From assembly GCA_964428075.1 (NCBI GenBank), contig CAYRWQ010000015.1:1-20273 (forward strand): a stretch of 20,273 bases of DNA, written 5' to 3'. Below the pieces are notes generated by a model. It ran no database searches. It was not told the origin of the DNA and saw nothing but the letters and a program-made list of their open reading frames with translations. The first letter of the stretch is position 1. Each line of letters starts with the position of its first letter. Shown here in pieces: positions 14,683 to 20,273 of the stretch. The position numbers were made by a program, and so were the translations under genes. The stretch is from JAGOSP01 sp964428075 (GTDB lineage Bacteria; Patescibacteriota; Minisyncoccia; Moranbacterales; UBA1568).

Positions 14683-16020
14683 GTGGCTGTTGTTATGCTT
14701 GAGATTCGATTTATTCGTGAAAATGAGGCCATTATTCGTGAAGCTATCGCGCTCAAACGCAGTGCGTGTGATTTGGATTTGCTTTTGAAGCTCGATCGGG
14801 AACGTGCCGATACGCAGAGAGAACTCGAAGCACTTAGGTCTTTGAAGAATGATATCAATGACCTTATTGTACATTCGAAATCGCCGGAAGAGCGTGCAGA
14901 AGTCATCGCCAAAGGTAAGGAAATCAAACAGAAGATAGATGAAATGGAGCCTCGCGCTCGTTCGCTTGACGAACAATTTGAAAAAGTAGCGGTCTCTGTA
15001 CCAAATGTGGTCTCTTCAGATACACCACGCGGCAAAGATGAAACGGAAAATATTGAAATTTTTCGTTCTGGTGAACCCAAAACATTTTCGTTCACCCCGA
15101 AAGATCATATCGCATTAGGAACAGAACTTGATATCCTGGATTTTGAACGAGGAGTGAAGGTGGCGGGTTATCGTGGGTATTATTTAAAGAATGAGGGTGC
15201 TCTCTTGGTGATGGGATTGATGGCATACGCTTTGCAGAAAATGGCCACCAAAGGTTTCTTGCCAATGATACCTCCCACGTTGGTCAAGGGATTCTCGCTT
15301 TTCGGTTCAGGATACTTTTCTGGGATGACATACGATTCAGAGAAGGATGAAATTTATCGGTTGGGGATGTCAGAAAAGGAAGCGGATGGGAAAGTGAATC
15401 GTGAAGAAAAATTTTTGGTTGGCACGGCAGAACCATCGCTCTTGGCATATTATTCTGGCGAGATTCTCGAGAAACAGAATCTTCCCATTCGCTTGGCCGG
15501 ATTCAGTCAGTGCTATCGGAGCGAGATTGGGTCATATGGTCGGGATACCAGGGGCATGTACCGCGTACATGAGTTCTTTAAGGTTGAACAGGTAGTCTTG
15601 TGTGCGGCCGATATGACAGAGGCGGATGCCTTACAAACTGAAATGCTTGGTATTTCAGAGGAATTGCATCGTGAATTAGGTATTCCATATCGAAAACTCC
15701 AGATTTGTACCGGTGATCTTGGTATGGGGAAATACCGCCAGTTCGATTTGGAAGCTTGGATGCCAGGATTGAACCGTTGGGGAGAAACAGGGTCGTCTTC
15801 GAATTTTCTCGATTGGCAATCAAGACGGCTGGATGTTAAGTATCTTGATAAGGAGTCTGGTGAACGGAAGTATGTATACATGTTGAATAATACAGCCTTA
15901 CCAAGTCCGCGTATTCTGATTGCATTGATTGAGAACTATCAAGAGGAAGATGGATCAGTCATGATTCCGGAAGTGCTCCGTCCTTATGTCGGTAAGGAGC
16001 GTATTGTGGCAAAAAAATAG
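14683..16020 (+). CDS. serS: Seryl-tRNA synthetase
   Basis: This class II aminoacyl-tRNA synthetase charges tRNA-Ser. The 445-residue form begins at GTG 14683, which sits eight bases after a good GAGGGG ribosome site (14669-14674). The ATG at 14695 (MLEIRFIREN) matches the usual family N-terminus, giving 441 residues, but is less well spaced. Residues about 34-105 form the long antiparallel coiled-coil arm that recognises the tRNA-Ser variable arm. The catalytic part carries VGTAEPSL (about 246-253). Motif 2 is CYRSEIGSYGRDTRGMYRVH with FFKVEQ following (about 277-303). Motif 3 is ALPSPRILIALIENYQ. No T-box leader is seen in the 112-base gap after pyrG, and a strong terminator follows. Confidence 0.96.
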   Translation: MAVVMLEIRFIRENEAIIREAIALKRSACDLDLLLKLDRERADTQRELEALRSLKNDINDLIVHSKSPEERAEVIAKGKEIKQKIDEMEPRARSLDEQFEKVAVSVPNVVSSDTPRGKDETENIEIFRSGEPKTFSFTPKDHIALGTELDILDFERGVKVAGYRGYYLKNEGALLVMGLMAYALQKMATKGFLPMIPPTLVKGFSLFGSGYFSGMTYDSEKDEIYRLGMSEKEADGKVNREEKFLVGTAEPSLLAYYSGEILEKQNLPIRLAGFSQCYRSEIGSYGRDTRGMYRVHEFFKVEQVVLCAADMTEADALQTEMLGISEELHRELGIPYRKLQICTGDLGMGKYRQFDLEAWMPGLNRWGETGSSSNFLDWQSRRLDVKYLDKESGERKYVYMLNNTALPSPRILIALIENYQEEDGSVMIPEVLRPYVGKERIVAKK

Positions 16021-16039
16021 GCGGCTATCCGATTGATGA

Positions 16040-16090
16040 GAGAATGGGAAAATTCCCTCGTTGTGGAACGGGTATGCCCTTTCTCTTTTT
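16040..16090 (+). terminator. Rho-independent terminator after serS
   Basis: GAGAATGGG (16040-16048) pairs with CCCTTTCTC (16077-16085) with a single T-T mismatch. Inside it CCCTCGTT and AACGGG can form a second stem around GTGG. Five T residues follow (16086-16090). It begins 20 bases after the serS stop and is a plausible bipartite intrinsic terminator. Confidence 0.75.
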
Positions 16091-16102
16091 CGTCTTCTTG
16101 AG

Positions 16103-16134
16103 CTCCCCCTCAGTCTTTGGGACTTGAGGAGGAG
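16103..16134. other. Long hairpin between converging serS and tRNA-Lys
   Basis: CTCCCCCTCAGTC (16103-16115) pairs with GACTTGAGGAGGAG (16121-16134) around a five-base loop, with one mismatch and one bulge: 12 pairs. Neither strand has a T-run directly after it, so it is not a classic intrinsic terminator. It lies where transcription from serS (+) and tRNA-Lys (-) would meet and may halt one or protect 3' ends. Confidence 0.5.
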
Positions 16135-16301
16135 TATGATCACTCAATGATGATATTATGGTGGGATATTCTGAAAATAGCGAACCCATTTTGAACAAGG
16201 ATAACGCCTCGCCTCGCTCGGTGAATCCGCTCGGGCGGTGCTGCGAGCATTCCGACTTGTCCCCAGCGAAAAAGTTGAAAAGTTTTGAATTGTGGGTGTT
16301 G
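16135..16301. other. Gene-free GC-rich segment downstream of tRNA-Lys
   Basis: No credible gene is found here. On the minus strand, just after the tRNA, come two T-rich stretches near 16265-16290. Then follows a GC-rich block (about 16205-16260) with repeated CGAGCG, GAGGCGAGG and CGCTCG units and a possible hairpin GCTCG/CGAGC (16248-16244 with 16233-16229). The composition differs from its surroundings. It may be part of the tRNA precursor trailer, an old repeat or a structured RNA. Confidence 0.4.
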
Positions 16302-16374
16302 TGGGTGCGGAGGGGATCGAACCCACGACCGTTGGCTTAAAAGGCCACTGCTCTACCAACTGAGCTACGCACCC
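16302..16374 (-). tRNA. tRNA-Lys (anticodon UUU)
   Basis: The 73-base minus-strand cloverleaf has acceptor GGGTGCG/CGCACCC fully paired and D-arm GCTC-AGTTGGTAGA-GC. The anticodon loop is CTTTTAA with anticodon TTT, and the T-loop is TTCGATC. The discriminator is A. The acceptor and loops closely match bacterial tRNA-Lys. Two stem positions are mispaired: 27-43 (G-A) in the anticodon stem and 50-64 (U-U) in the T stem. The 3' CCA is not encoded (the next bases are CAA), so a CCA-adding enzyme is needed. It would read AAA and AAG codons. Confidence 0.95.
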
Positions 16375-16397
16375 GGATATACTTGAGAAACAAAACA

Positions 16398-16426
16398 ATT
16401 TTACCGGCTTTTTAGTGAGGAGTCAA
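16398..16426 (-). promoter_or_regulatory. Sigma-70 type promoter for tRNA-Lys
   Basis: On the minus strand TTGACT (16426-16421) is followed after exactly 17 bases by TAAAAT (16403-16398). Transcription would start near 16391, about 17 bases before the mature tRNA 5' end at 16374. The layout is the same as the promoter at 1842-1870. Confidence 0.85.
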
Positions 16427-16448
16427 CATCGGTATTCCGAGTAGAGCG

Positions 16449-16457
16449 TGGTATACT
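16449..16457 (+). promoter_or_regulatory. Extended -10 promoter for the beta-propeller lipoprotein gene
   Basis: TG-G-TATACT (16449-16457) is an extended -10 with a five-of-six hexamer. The region 17 bases upstream (TCGGTA) is not a good -35, as is common for extended -10 promoters. Transcription would start near 16464, giving a leader of about 24 bases before the ATG at 16488. Confidence 0.6.
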
Positions 16458-16487
16458 GGTTGTGGATAAAAAAGTGTGAGGTATTTT

Positions 16488-17570
16488 ATGCGAAAAAATA
16501 TATATCTGTTGGTAGCTGCGGTTTTCTTGCTTTCCGGGTGTAGTATTACTGGGAAACAAACCGCTTTGCCAGGTTCGAGTGTTTCGGCTCCGGGGAGTAT
16601 TTATAAAAGTTTCGACTCTGGGGATTCTTTTGTCCCCAAGGTGACCGTGAATGATACGCTGCGTATTTCTTCGGCAGATGTTCTGTCATGGGCTTTCGAA
16701 TCAGGAAATCCACAGACCATGTATGTTGGAACTCTGACGGATGGAATTTTTCGGACGGAGGATGGCGCAGAGCATTGGGAAAAAATGAATTATCCTCCGG
16801 AAAAAGTGTATGGTTTGGTGCTAGACCCATCTCATGCACAGCGGATTTTTGCGACTGGTGTCTACGAGAAGGTTGCAAGGGTGTATTATACCGAAGATGC
16901 TGGAGAAGATTGGAAAGAGGTATACGCGGAACCAGGCCCCGGAACGGTTATCACTGCATTGGCTATGCATCCGTCTGATTCGCGTATTTTGTATGCGGCT
17001 ACGGATAAAGGGGTGGTTATTAAGAGTTCGGATGGCGGTGCGCGGTGGGAAAATATTTATGAAGCCAAGGGCGCGGTTTCTAAGATACTGCTCGGATCAA
17101 AATCGCCAGAATCAGTCGCGCTGTTGGTCTTTCAGAAGAGCGTTATTGTTTCTCCGGATGGTGGAGCAACGTGGCGTGATATGTCGACGAGGTACGATAC
17201 GACATCATCTAGCACGAATCAAAGTGAAGTACCAAAGAATCCCGTTTCGCTTTTGGCCGACCCGAAGATCCCGAATATTTTATATGTCGGTACGTCAGAC
17301 GGCTTGTTTCGCAGTAAAGATTTTGGTCTGAATTGGCATGCTCTTCCGATTATTGAGAGTGCGAAACAGTACCCAATCCGAGCCGTGGCTGTCAATCCGA
17401 ACAATGGGAATGAAATCGTTTTCGCTTCCGGACAGGTGCTGTATCGGACTATCGACGGAGGACAGCAGTGGTCAACCACTGCTTTGGGTATTGCAAGGGG
17501 CGTGAGTATTATTTTGTATGAACCAGGGAATCCTGCTATCCTCTACCTGGGACTTCGGAATTTTAAGTAA
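16488..17570 (+). CDS. Lipoprotein with seven Asp-box (BNR) repeats, predicted beta-propeller
   Basis: From the ATG at 16488 the protein has 360 residues. An in-frame GTG at 16476 lies within the ribosome site GTGAGGT and is unlikely. The N-terminus MRKNIYLLVAAVFLLSGC is a lipoprotein signal with lipobox LSGC and acylated Cys18. Six Asp-box motifs (S/T-x-D-x-G-x-x-W) are at about residues 90-97, 135-142, 180-187, 222-229, 276-283 and 321-328. A degenerate seventh (SFDSGDSF) is at 41-48. Spacing near 45 residues fits a seven-bladed propeller as in Ycf48/sortilin-like or BNR proteins. No sialidase catalytic residues are evident, so a binding or assembly role outside the membrane is more likely than hydrolysis; the partner is unknown. 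It is followed 46 bases later by frr. Confidence 0.85.
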   Translation: MRKNIYLLVAAVFLLSGCSITGKQTALPGSSVSAPGSIYKSFDSGDSFVPKVTVNDTLRISSADVLSWAFESGNPQTMYVGTLTDGIFRTEDGAEHWEKMNYPPEKVYGLVLDPSHAQRIFATGVYEKVARVYYTEDAGEDWKEVYAEPGPGTVITALAMHPSDSRILYAATDKGVVIKSSDGGARWENIYEAKGAVSKILLGSKSPESVALLVFQKSVIVSPDGGATWRDMSTRYDTTSSSTNQSEVPKNPVSLLADPKIPNILYVGTSDGLFRSKDFGLNWHALPIIESAKQYPIRAVAVNPNNGNEIVFASGQVLYRTIDGGQQWSTTALGIARGVSIILYEPGNPAILYLGLRNFK

Positions 17571-17616
17571 ACTGTGTCGTATTGTTTCTATTTATTCCGT
17601 ATTATTATCGTACCGT

Positions 17617-18174
17617 ATGGTTAAGACGTTGATTGGGCAAGGAAGAGTGAAGTTTCAACAAGCGATTACGCATTTCATGGAGGCTGCTGCACAGATCCGG
17701 AGTGGGCGTGCTCATCCGGGCCTGGTAGAGGGTATTTTGGTAGATTATTATGGAACCCGTACTGCTCTTCGACAGATTGCCAGTGTTACTATTCCGGAGG
17801 CGCGACAGATTTTGATTCAGCCGTGGGATCAGGGAGCGGTGCAGTCTATCGAAACCGCTATCCGTGAGTCAGATCTTGGACTCAATCCAAGTAATGATGG
17901 ACGGACTATTCGATTATCACTGCCACAGCTTACGGAAGACCGGCGACGGGAATTCGTGAAGTCGCTCAATCATCGTGCTGAAGAGTCACGCATCAGCATT
18001 CGGACGACACGTGAAGAGATATGGAAAGAGATTCAGGATTTGGAAAAATCAGGTGAAATTAGTGAAGATGACAAGTTCTCTGGCAAGGATGAACTTCAGA
18101 AAGTTGTTGATGAATATAATATGCAAATCGAGGTAATCCGGAAGGAGAAAGAAAAGGATATCATGACCGTATAA
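17617..18174 (+). CDS. frr: Ribosome recycling factor
   Basis: From ATG 17617 the product has 185 residues, the typical RRF length. With EF-G it splits the post-termination ribosome. The helical domain I contains IRSGRAHPGLVEGI (usual form RTGRAsP), then YYGTRTALRQIASVTIPEARQILIQPWD forms domain II. This is followed by AIRESDLGLNPSNDG, IRLSLPQLTEDRRREFVK, and the C-terminal long helix with EISEDDKFSGKDELQKVVDEYN. In-frame starts further upstream would extend it into the lipoprotein gene and add residues without family character. TATTAT at 17600-17605 could be a -10 very close to the start; no ribosome site is obvious. The stop is four bases before rseP, so these two form one unit. The usual upstream partners pyrH and tsf are absent. 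Confidence 0.95.
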   Translation: MVKTLIGQGRVKFQQAITHFMEAAAQIRSGRAHPGLVEGILVDYYGTRTALRQIASVTIPEARQILIQPWDQGAVQSIETAIRESDLGLNPSNDGRTIRLSLPQLTEDRRREFVKSLNHRAEESRISIRTTREEIWKEIQDLEKSGEISEDDKFSGKDELQKVVDEYNMQIEVIRKEKEKDIMTV

Positions 18175-18178
18175 AGTT

Positions 18179-19339
18179 ATGCTTACTACCATTTTGATTT
18201 TTATCGTCGTTCTTGGTTTTTTGGTTTTTGTTCATGAGCTTGGGCATTTTTTGGTCGCTCGGCGTAATAAGATTAAAGTTGATGAGTTTGGTTTTGGTTT
18301 TCCACCACGCTTATTCGGATTTGTCAAAAACGATGTCACGGGAAAGTACGACATTGTGTGGGGTGATAAAGATGTGAAGAGTCCGTATACGGTATATTCA
18401 TTGAACTGGATCCCGCTTGGCGGGTTTGTGAAAATCAAGGGCGAAGAAGGTGTGGACGAACACGACGCGGATAGTTTCGCCTCTCAACCGGCTTGGATTC
18501 GTATTTGGGTATTAGCCGCCGGAGTTGTGATGAACTTCTTGTTTGCTTGGGTGTTGATATCATCGGTGTACATGCTTGGTTTGCCTCAGCCAATCACTGA
18601 GGATCAACGCGGCATGTATCCTGACCAGAAAGTCCAGATTCTTGAAGTAAAACCAGGGACACCTGCCGCAGATATGGGACTGCGACCTTTGGATGAAATT
18701 GTTTCGATCGATGGTGCCTCAGTCTTAACGACGAATGAGGTGATTCAACAGATCACCTCTCAGAAGGGGCAGGCGCTGGCGCTGACGATTCGTCGTGGAG
18801 ATTCGGTATTGACGATGCACGGCACGCCTCGTACTGAGTATCCGGAAACTGAGGGTGCTTTGGGCATTTCGTTGGCTGAAACAGCCTTGGTCCAGTATCC
18901 GTGGCATCAGGCAGTACTAGAGGGTGCTCAGACGACGGTGAAAGTGACCGGTACCATTGTTGCGTATTTGGGGAAAATGATCACCTCGATTTTTGGTGGG
19001 GCTGAGAAAGTTCCCTTGGACGTGACCGGACCGGTTGGTATTGTGTATCTTACGAAACAGATGACAGAAATGGGTTTTTCGTATCTGCTTTGGTTTGCCG
19101 CATTGCTCTCAATTAATCTTGGTGTTTTCAATATCCTTCCTATCCCGGCTTTGGACGGTGGTCGTATCTTCTTCATCTTGATTGAAAAACTCCGAGGAGG
19201 GCGACCGGTTTCCCGTCTGGTAGAGAATCATGTCCACCAAATCGGTTTTATGTTGCTGTTGGGACTGATGTTGCTGGTTACCGTGCGTGATGTGTCTCAG
19301 TTTCAGATTCTGGATAAGATTCGGGGACTGTTCGCATAA
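18179..19339 (+). CDS. rseP: Site-2 intramembrane zinc metalloprotease with PDZ domain (RseP/M50 family)
   Basis: This 386-residue protein is of family length for single-PDZ M50 proteases. The zinc motif HELGH is in the first membrane helix (His19, Glu20, His23). The third ligand region is NILPIPALDGGR with Asp326. A PDZ domain spans about 150-217 (VQILEVKPGTPAADMGLRPLDEIVSIDG). Hydrophobic helices are at roughly 3-19, 111-134, 295-320 and 350-372. It cleaves transmembrane substrates inside the bilayer. The substrate here is unknown; no RseA-type anti-sigma factor is in the window, so leftover signal-peptide cleanup is an equally good guess. It begins four bases after frr. In many bacteria frr and rseP are separated by uppS, cdsA and dxr, which are missing here. 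Confidence 0.94.
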   Translation: MLTTILIFIVVLGFLVFVHELGHFLVARRNKIKVDEFGFGFPPRLFGFVKNDVTGKYDIVWGDKDVKSPYTVYSLNWIPLGGFVKIKGEEGVDEHDADSFASQPAWIRIWVLAAGVVMNFLFAWVLISSVYMLGLPQPITEDQRGMYPDQKVQILEVKPGTPAADMGLRPLDEIVSIDGASVLTTNEVIQQITSQKGQALALTIRRGDSVLTMHGTPRTEYPETEGALGISLAETALVQYPWHQAVLEGAQTTVKVTGTIVAYLGKMITSIFGGAEKVPLDVTGPVGIVYLTKQMTEMGFSYLLWFAALLSINLGVFNILPIPALDGGRIFFILIEKLRGGRPVSRLVENHVHQIGFMLLLGLMLLVTVRDVSQFQILDKIRGLFA

Positions 19340-19345
19340 TACAGC

Positions 19346-19636
19346 ATGCCGAATAATCGTTTCGTTGCTTTCTCCACTGATGGTCTGAAAGGAATCCATC
19401 GGATTTTATTTGCAGTTTTTTTACAGAGGAGTGCTGCCATGAGAATGGGATTCGAATTGAGTACAGAATCTTGTTCACACTACAATGTTACAAATCAAAC
19501 ATTGACAACAGAACGATTCTGTATCATCATAACGGCAATTGATTTTGTATATAATACTACGCACAAAAAACTTCTTGTTTTGGTAGTTATAGGGATCATT
19601 CTCGTCGGAGGAGGAGTCTTCGTATGGGGTATATGA
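19346..19636 (+). CDS. Open frame ending in a single transmembrane anchor; probably only its 3' part is real
   Basis: The frame is open for 96 codons from an ATG six bases after the rseP stop, but the first 70 or so residues look random and no ribosome site precedes it. The last part is clearly protein-like: HKKLLVLVVIGIILVGGG followed by VFVWG forms a positively charged signal anchor. A perfect TATAAT at 19550-19555 stands just before it. The codon in front of HKK is ACG (19559-19561), one base from ATG, so the original start may have been lost there. The frame stops at TGA 19634-19636, overlapping the start of the next frame by 13 bases. I interpret this anchor as the N-terminus of the following protein, separated by a -1 frameshift. 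Confidence 0.3.
   Translation: MPNNRFVAFSTDGLKGIHRILFAVFLQRSAAMRMGFELSTESCSHYNVTNQTLTTERFCIIITAIDFVYNTTHKKLLVLVVIGIILVGGGVFVWGI
19391..19412 (+). terminator. Weak possible terminator after rseP
   Basis: AATCC (19393-19397) pairs with GGATT (19401-19405) around ATC. It can be extended by two G-U pairs, and is followed by a T-rich tract (TTATTTGCAG and then seven T). The stem is short, so this is tentative. Confidence 0.3.
19550..19555 (+). promoter_or_regulatory. Consensus -10 before the anchored surface protein
   Basis: TATAAT matches the -10 consensus perfectly, but no -35 is seen 16-18 bases upstream. A TTGACA at 19502-19507 is too far away. A transcript would begin near 19562, at the codons of the membrane anchor, again leaving little or no leader. 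Confidence 0.4.
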
Positions 19637-20151
19637 ATGAGCAGAACCAAGTCATCGTTCCTCCAAACGTCATCGTGCCTGAGGTCAATAACAAAGAAGC
19701 ATATCCACACCATATCGAGTCTATCTCGGGGAGTGATGAAGTGTGGTATGAGATTCCAGAGATTGGAGTACGGATGCGTTTGAATAAAGAGTTCGCTGAA
19801 GATCTTGTATACGAATATATACCGGTCGATGCGCAGGATATGGTGAATGGTCTGGGAGCTGTTGATTTTTCTACAAAATCATTGTTAGCGGAAAGTCATA
19901 GTGCTTCTATTGGAAGCGATTCCGATAATTCAATTGGCACTTTGAGTAAAGTTTCTGGTGAGCCAGAGGATGCTATTCAAAATGACCATTTTCAGTCTCT
20001 TTTGAATAGCTCTTATGCAAGATATCATATTAAGCGGTTTCAAAAATTCTATCTTTTTTTCAATAGACTTCAAGGAGTTTGCGTTTTAGACGCAGCAAAA
20101 ATCTATGTTACATTTTTCATTCAGCCATTGCGCTCTGAGACTATTGGGTAA
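19624..20151 (+). CDS. Extracytoplasmic domain of a probable anchored surface protein, likely frameshifted from its anchor
   Basis: This 175-codon frame starts at ATG 19624 (a second ATG at 19633). It has no signal peptide, yet its content looks extracellular. A Pro/Val-rich linker (QVIVPPNVIVPEVNN) leads to VWYEIPEIGVRMRLNKEFAEDLVYEYI, then VDFSTKSLL, then a low-complexity Ser/Asp stretch, and YHIKRFQKFYLFFNRLQGVC. This order (W-x-x-Y/E-x-P-E-x-G, STKSL, KxF-x-x-FY-x-x-F) resembles small anchored proteins I associate with Patescibacteria, but I cannot name a family. The preceding frame supplies exactly the missing anchor, and a -1 shift at TGGGG (19625-19629) would join them into ...FVWGYMNEQNQ. 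Options are sequencing error, recent decay, programmed slippage or coupled translation. Confidence 0.55.
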   Translation: MGYMNEQNQVIVPPNVIVPEVNNKEAYPHHIESISGSDEVWYEIPEIGVRMRLNKEFAEDLVYEYIPVDAQDMVNGLGAVDFSTKSLLAESHSASIGSDSDNSIGTLSKVSGEPEDAIQNDHFQSLLNSSYARYHIKRFQKFYLFFNRLQGVCVLDAAKIYVTFFIQPLRSETIG

Positions 20152-20262
20152 ATCCTGATTAGGCTTCAGAGTATCAGTCAGTACTGCTATTCTGTAGTTC
20201 TGGCCAGTATTCTGGCTGAGATGTTTGTTCACAACTGTAAGACCGAAAGAGGAGAGGCTATC
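20152..20262. other. Short intergenic region before the last gene
   Basis: No gene or terminator is clear. There are short repeats of TATTCTG (near 20188 and 20208) and a palindrome CAGTACTG, neither convincing as a functional element. A ribosome site for the next gene lies at its end. Confidence 0.3.
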
Positions 20263-20273
20263 GTGAATAAATT
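20263..20273 (+). CDS. Start of a gene running off the window
   Basis: GTG-AAT-AAA follows the strong purine-rich ribosome site AAAGAGGAGAGG after five bases. This spacing is good, so a coding region starting MNK probably begins here. Only three codons are visible, so the product cannot be named. Confidence 0.4.

Noticed and set aside
14506..15095. Minus-strand open frames across the pyrG-serS junction
   Set aside because: They are antisense to real genes with strong motifs, and their Ser/Phe-rich composition is typical of shadow frames.
16103..16134. Long hairpin as an intrinsic terminator
   Set aside because: The stem is strong, but neither strand has a T-run after it, so it is listed only as a hairpin.
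16156..16398. Minus-strand open frame of 80 codons spanning tRNA-Lys
   Set aside because: It translates the tRNA itself (the CVAQLVEQWPFKPTVVGSIP type peptide is the usual artefact of tRNA genes).
1..20273. Recoded TGA (genetic code 25) or other alternative code
   Set aside because: TGA ends pyrG and the 5116-5853 gene at the expected family or overlap positions, so the standard bacterial code fits.
1..20273. CRISPR array, insertion sequence, prophage or defence island
   Set aside because: No regularly spaced repeats, transposase or integrase motifs, terminal inverted repeats or phage genes were seen.

Overview
The window looks like bacterial chromosome from a member of the candidate phyla radiation (Patescibacteria), probably on the Parcubacteria/Peregrinibacteria side. 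This is an inference from content: a glycosyltransferase, DUF4012 protein and MurJ cluster, several small membrane-anchored proteins without obvious general homologues, very tight packing, and frr followed directly by rseP without the uppS, cdsA and dxr genes that usually lie between them. The presence of ribosomal protein bL9 argues against the CPR lineages reported to have lost it. Base composition is near balanced and TGA is used as a normal stop, so the recoded Gracilibacteria/Absconditabacteria code does not apply.

Layout. Positions 1-5009 hold nucleotide-sugar genes: the 3' end of rfbB, rfbD, rfbA and galU. They are interrupted by a single minus-strand membrane-protein gene with its own promoter and terminator (1155-1870) and by glyA. 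Positions 5116-10928 form a dense envelope operon: an unknown two-helix membrane protein, a GT4 glycosyltransferase overlapping it, a large DUF4012 membrane protein and the lipid II flippase MurJ. Positions 11201-16020 are housekeeping genes queA, rplI, pyrG and serS, with terminators after rplI and serS. A minus-strand tRNA-Lys(UUU) with a clear sigma-70 type promoter lies at 16302-16374. It is followed on the plus strand by a beta-propeller lipoprotein, frr and rseP. The last kilobase contains an anchored extracytoplasmic protein that appears frameshifted between its membrane anchor and its outer domain, and the first bases of another gene.

How the genes fit together. RfbA, RfbB and RfbD make dTDP-rhamnose, and GalU makes UDP-glucose. 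The GT4 enzyme and the DUF4012 protein plausibly use or handle such sugars in a surface polymer. MurJ flips the peptidoglycan precursor, and RseP cleaves membrane proteins. The rest serves translation and CTP or one-carbon supply.

No CRISPR array, insertion sequence, phage gene or defence system is visible. The unusual items are smaller in scale: the probable frameshifted surface protein, the unknown protein ahead of the glycosyltransferase, a nearly identical element before glyA and queA, promoters placed almost on top of start codons, a terminator abutting pyrG, and a GC-rich unexplained segment beside tRNA-Lys.
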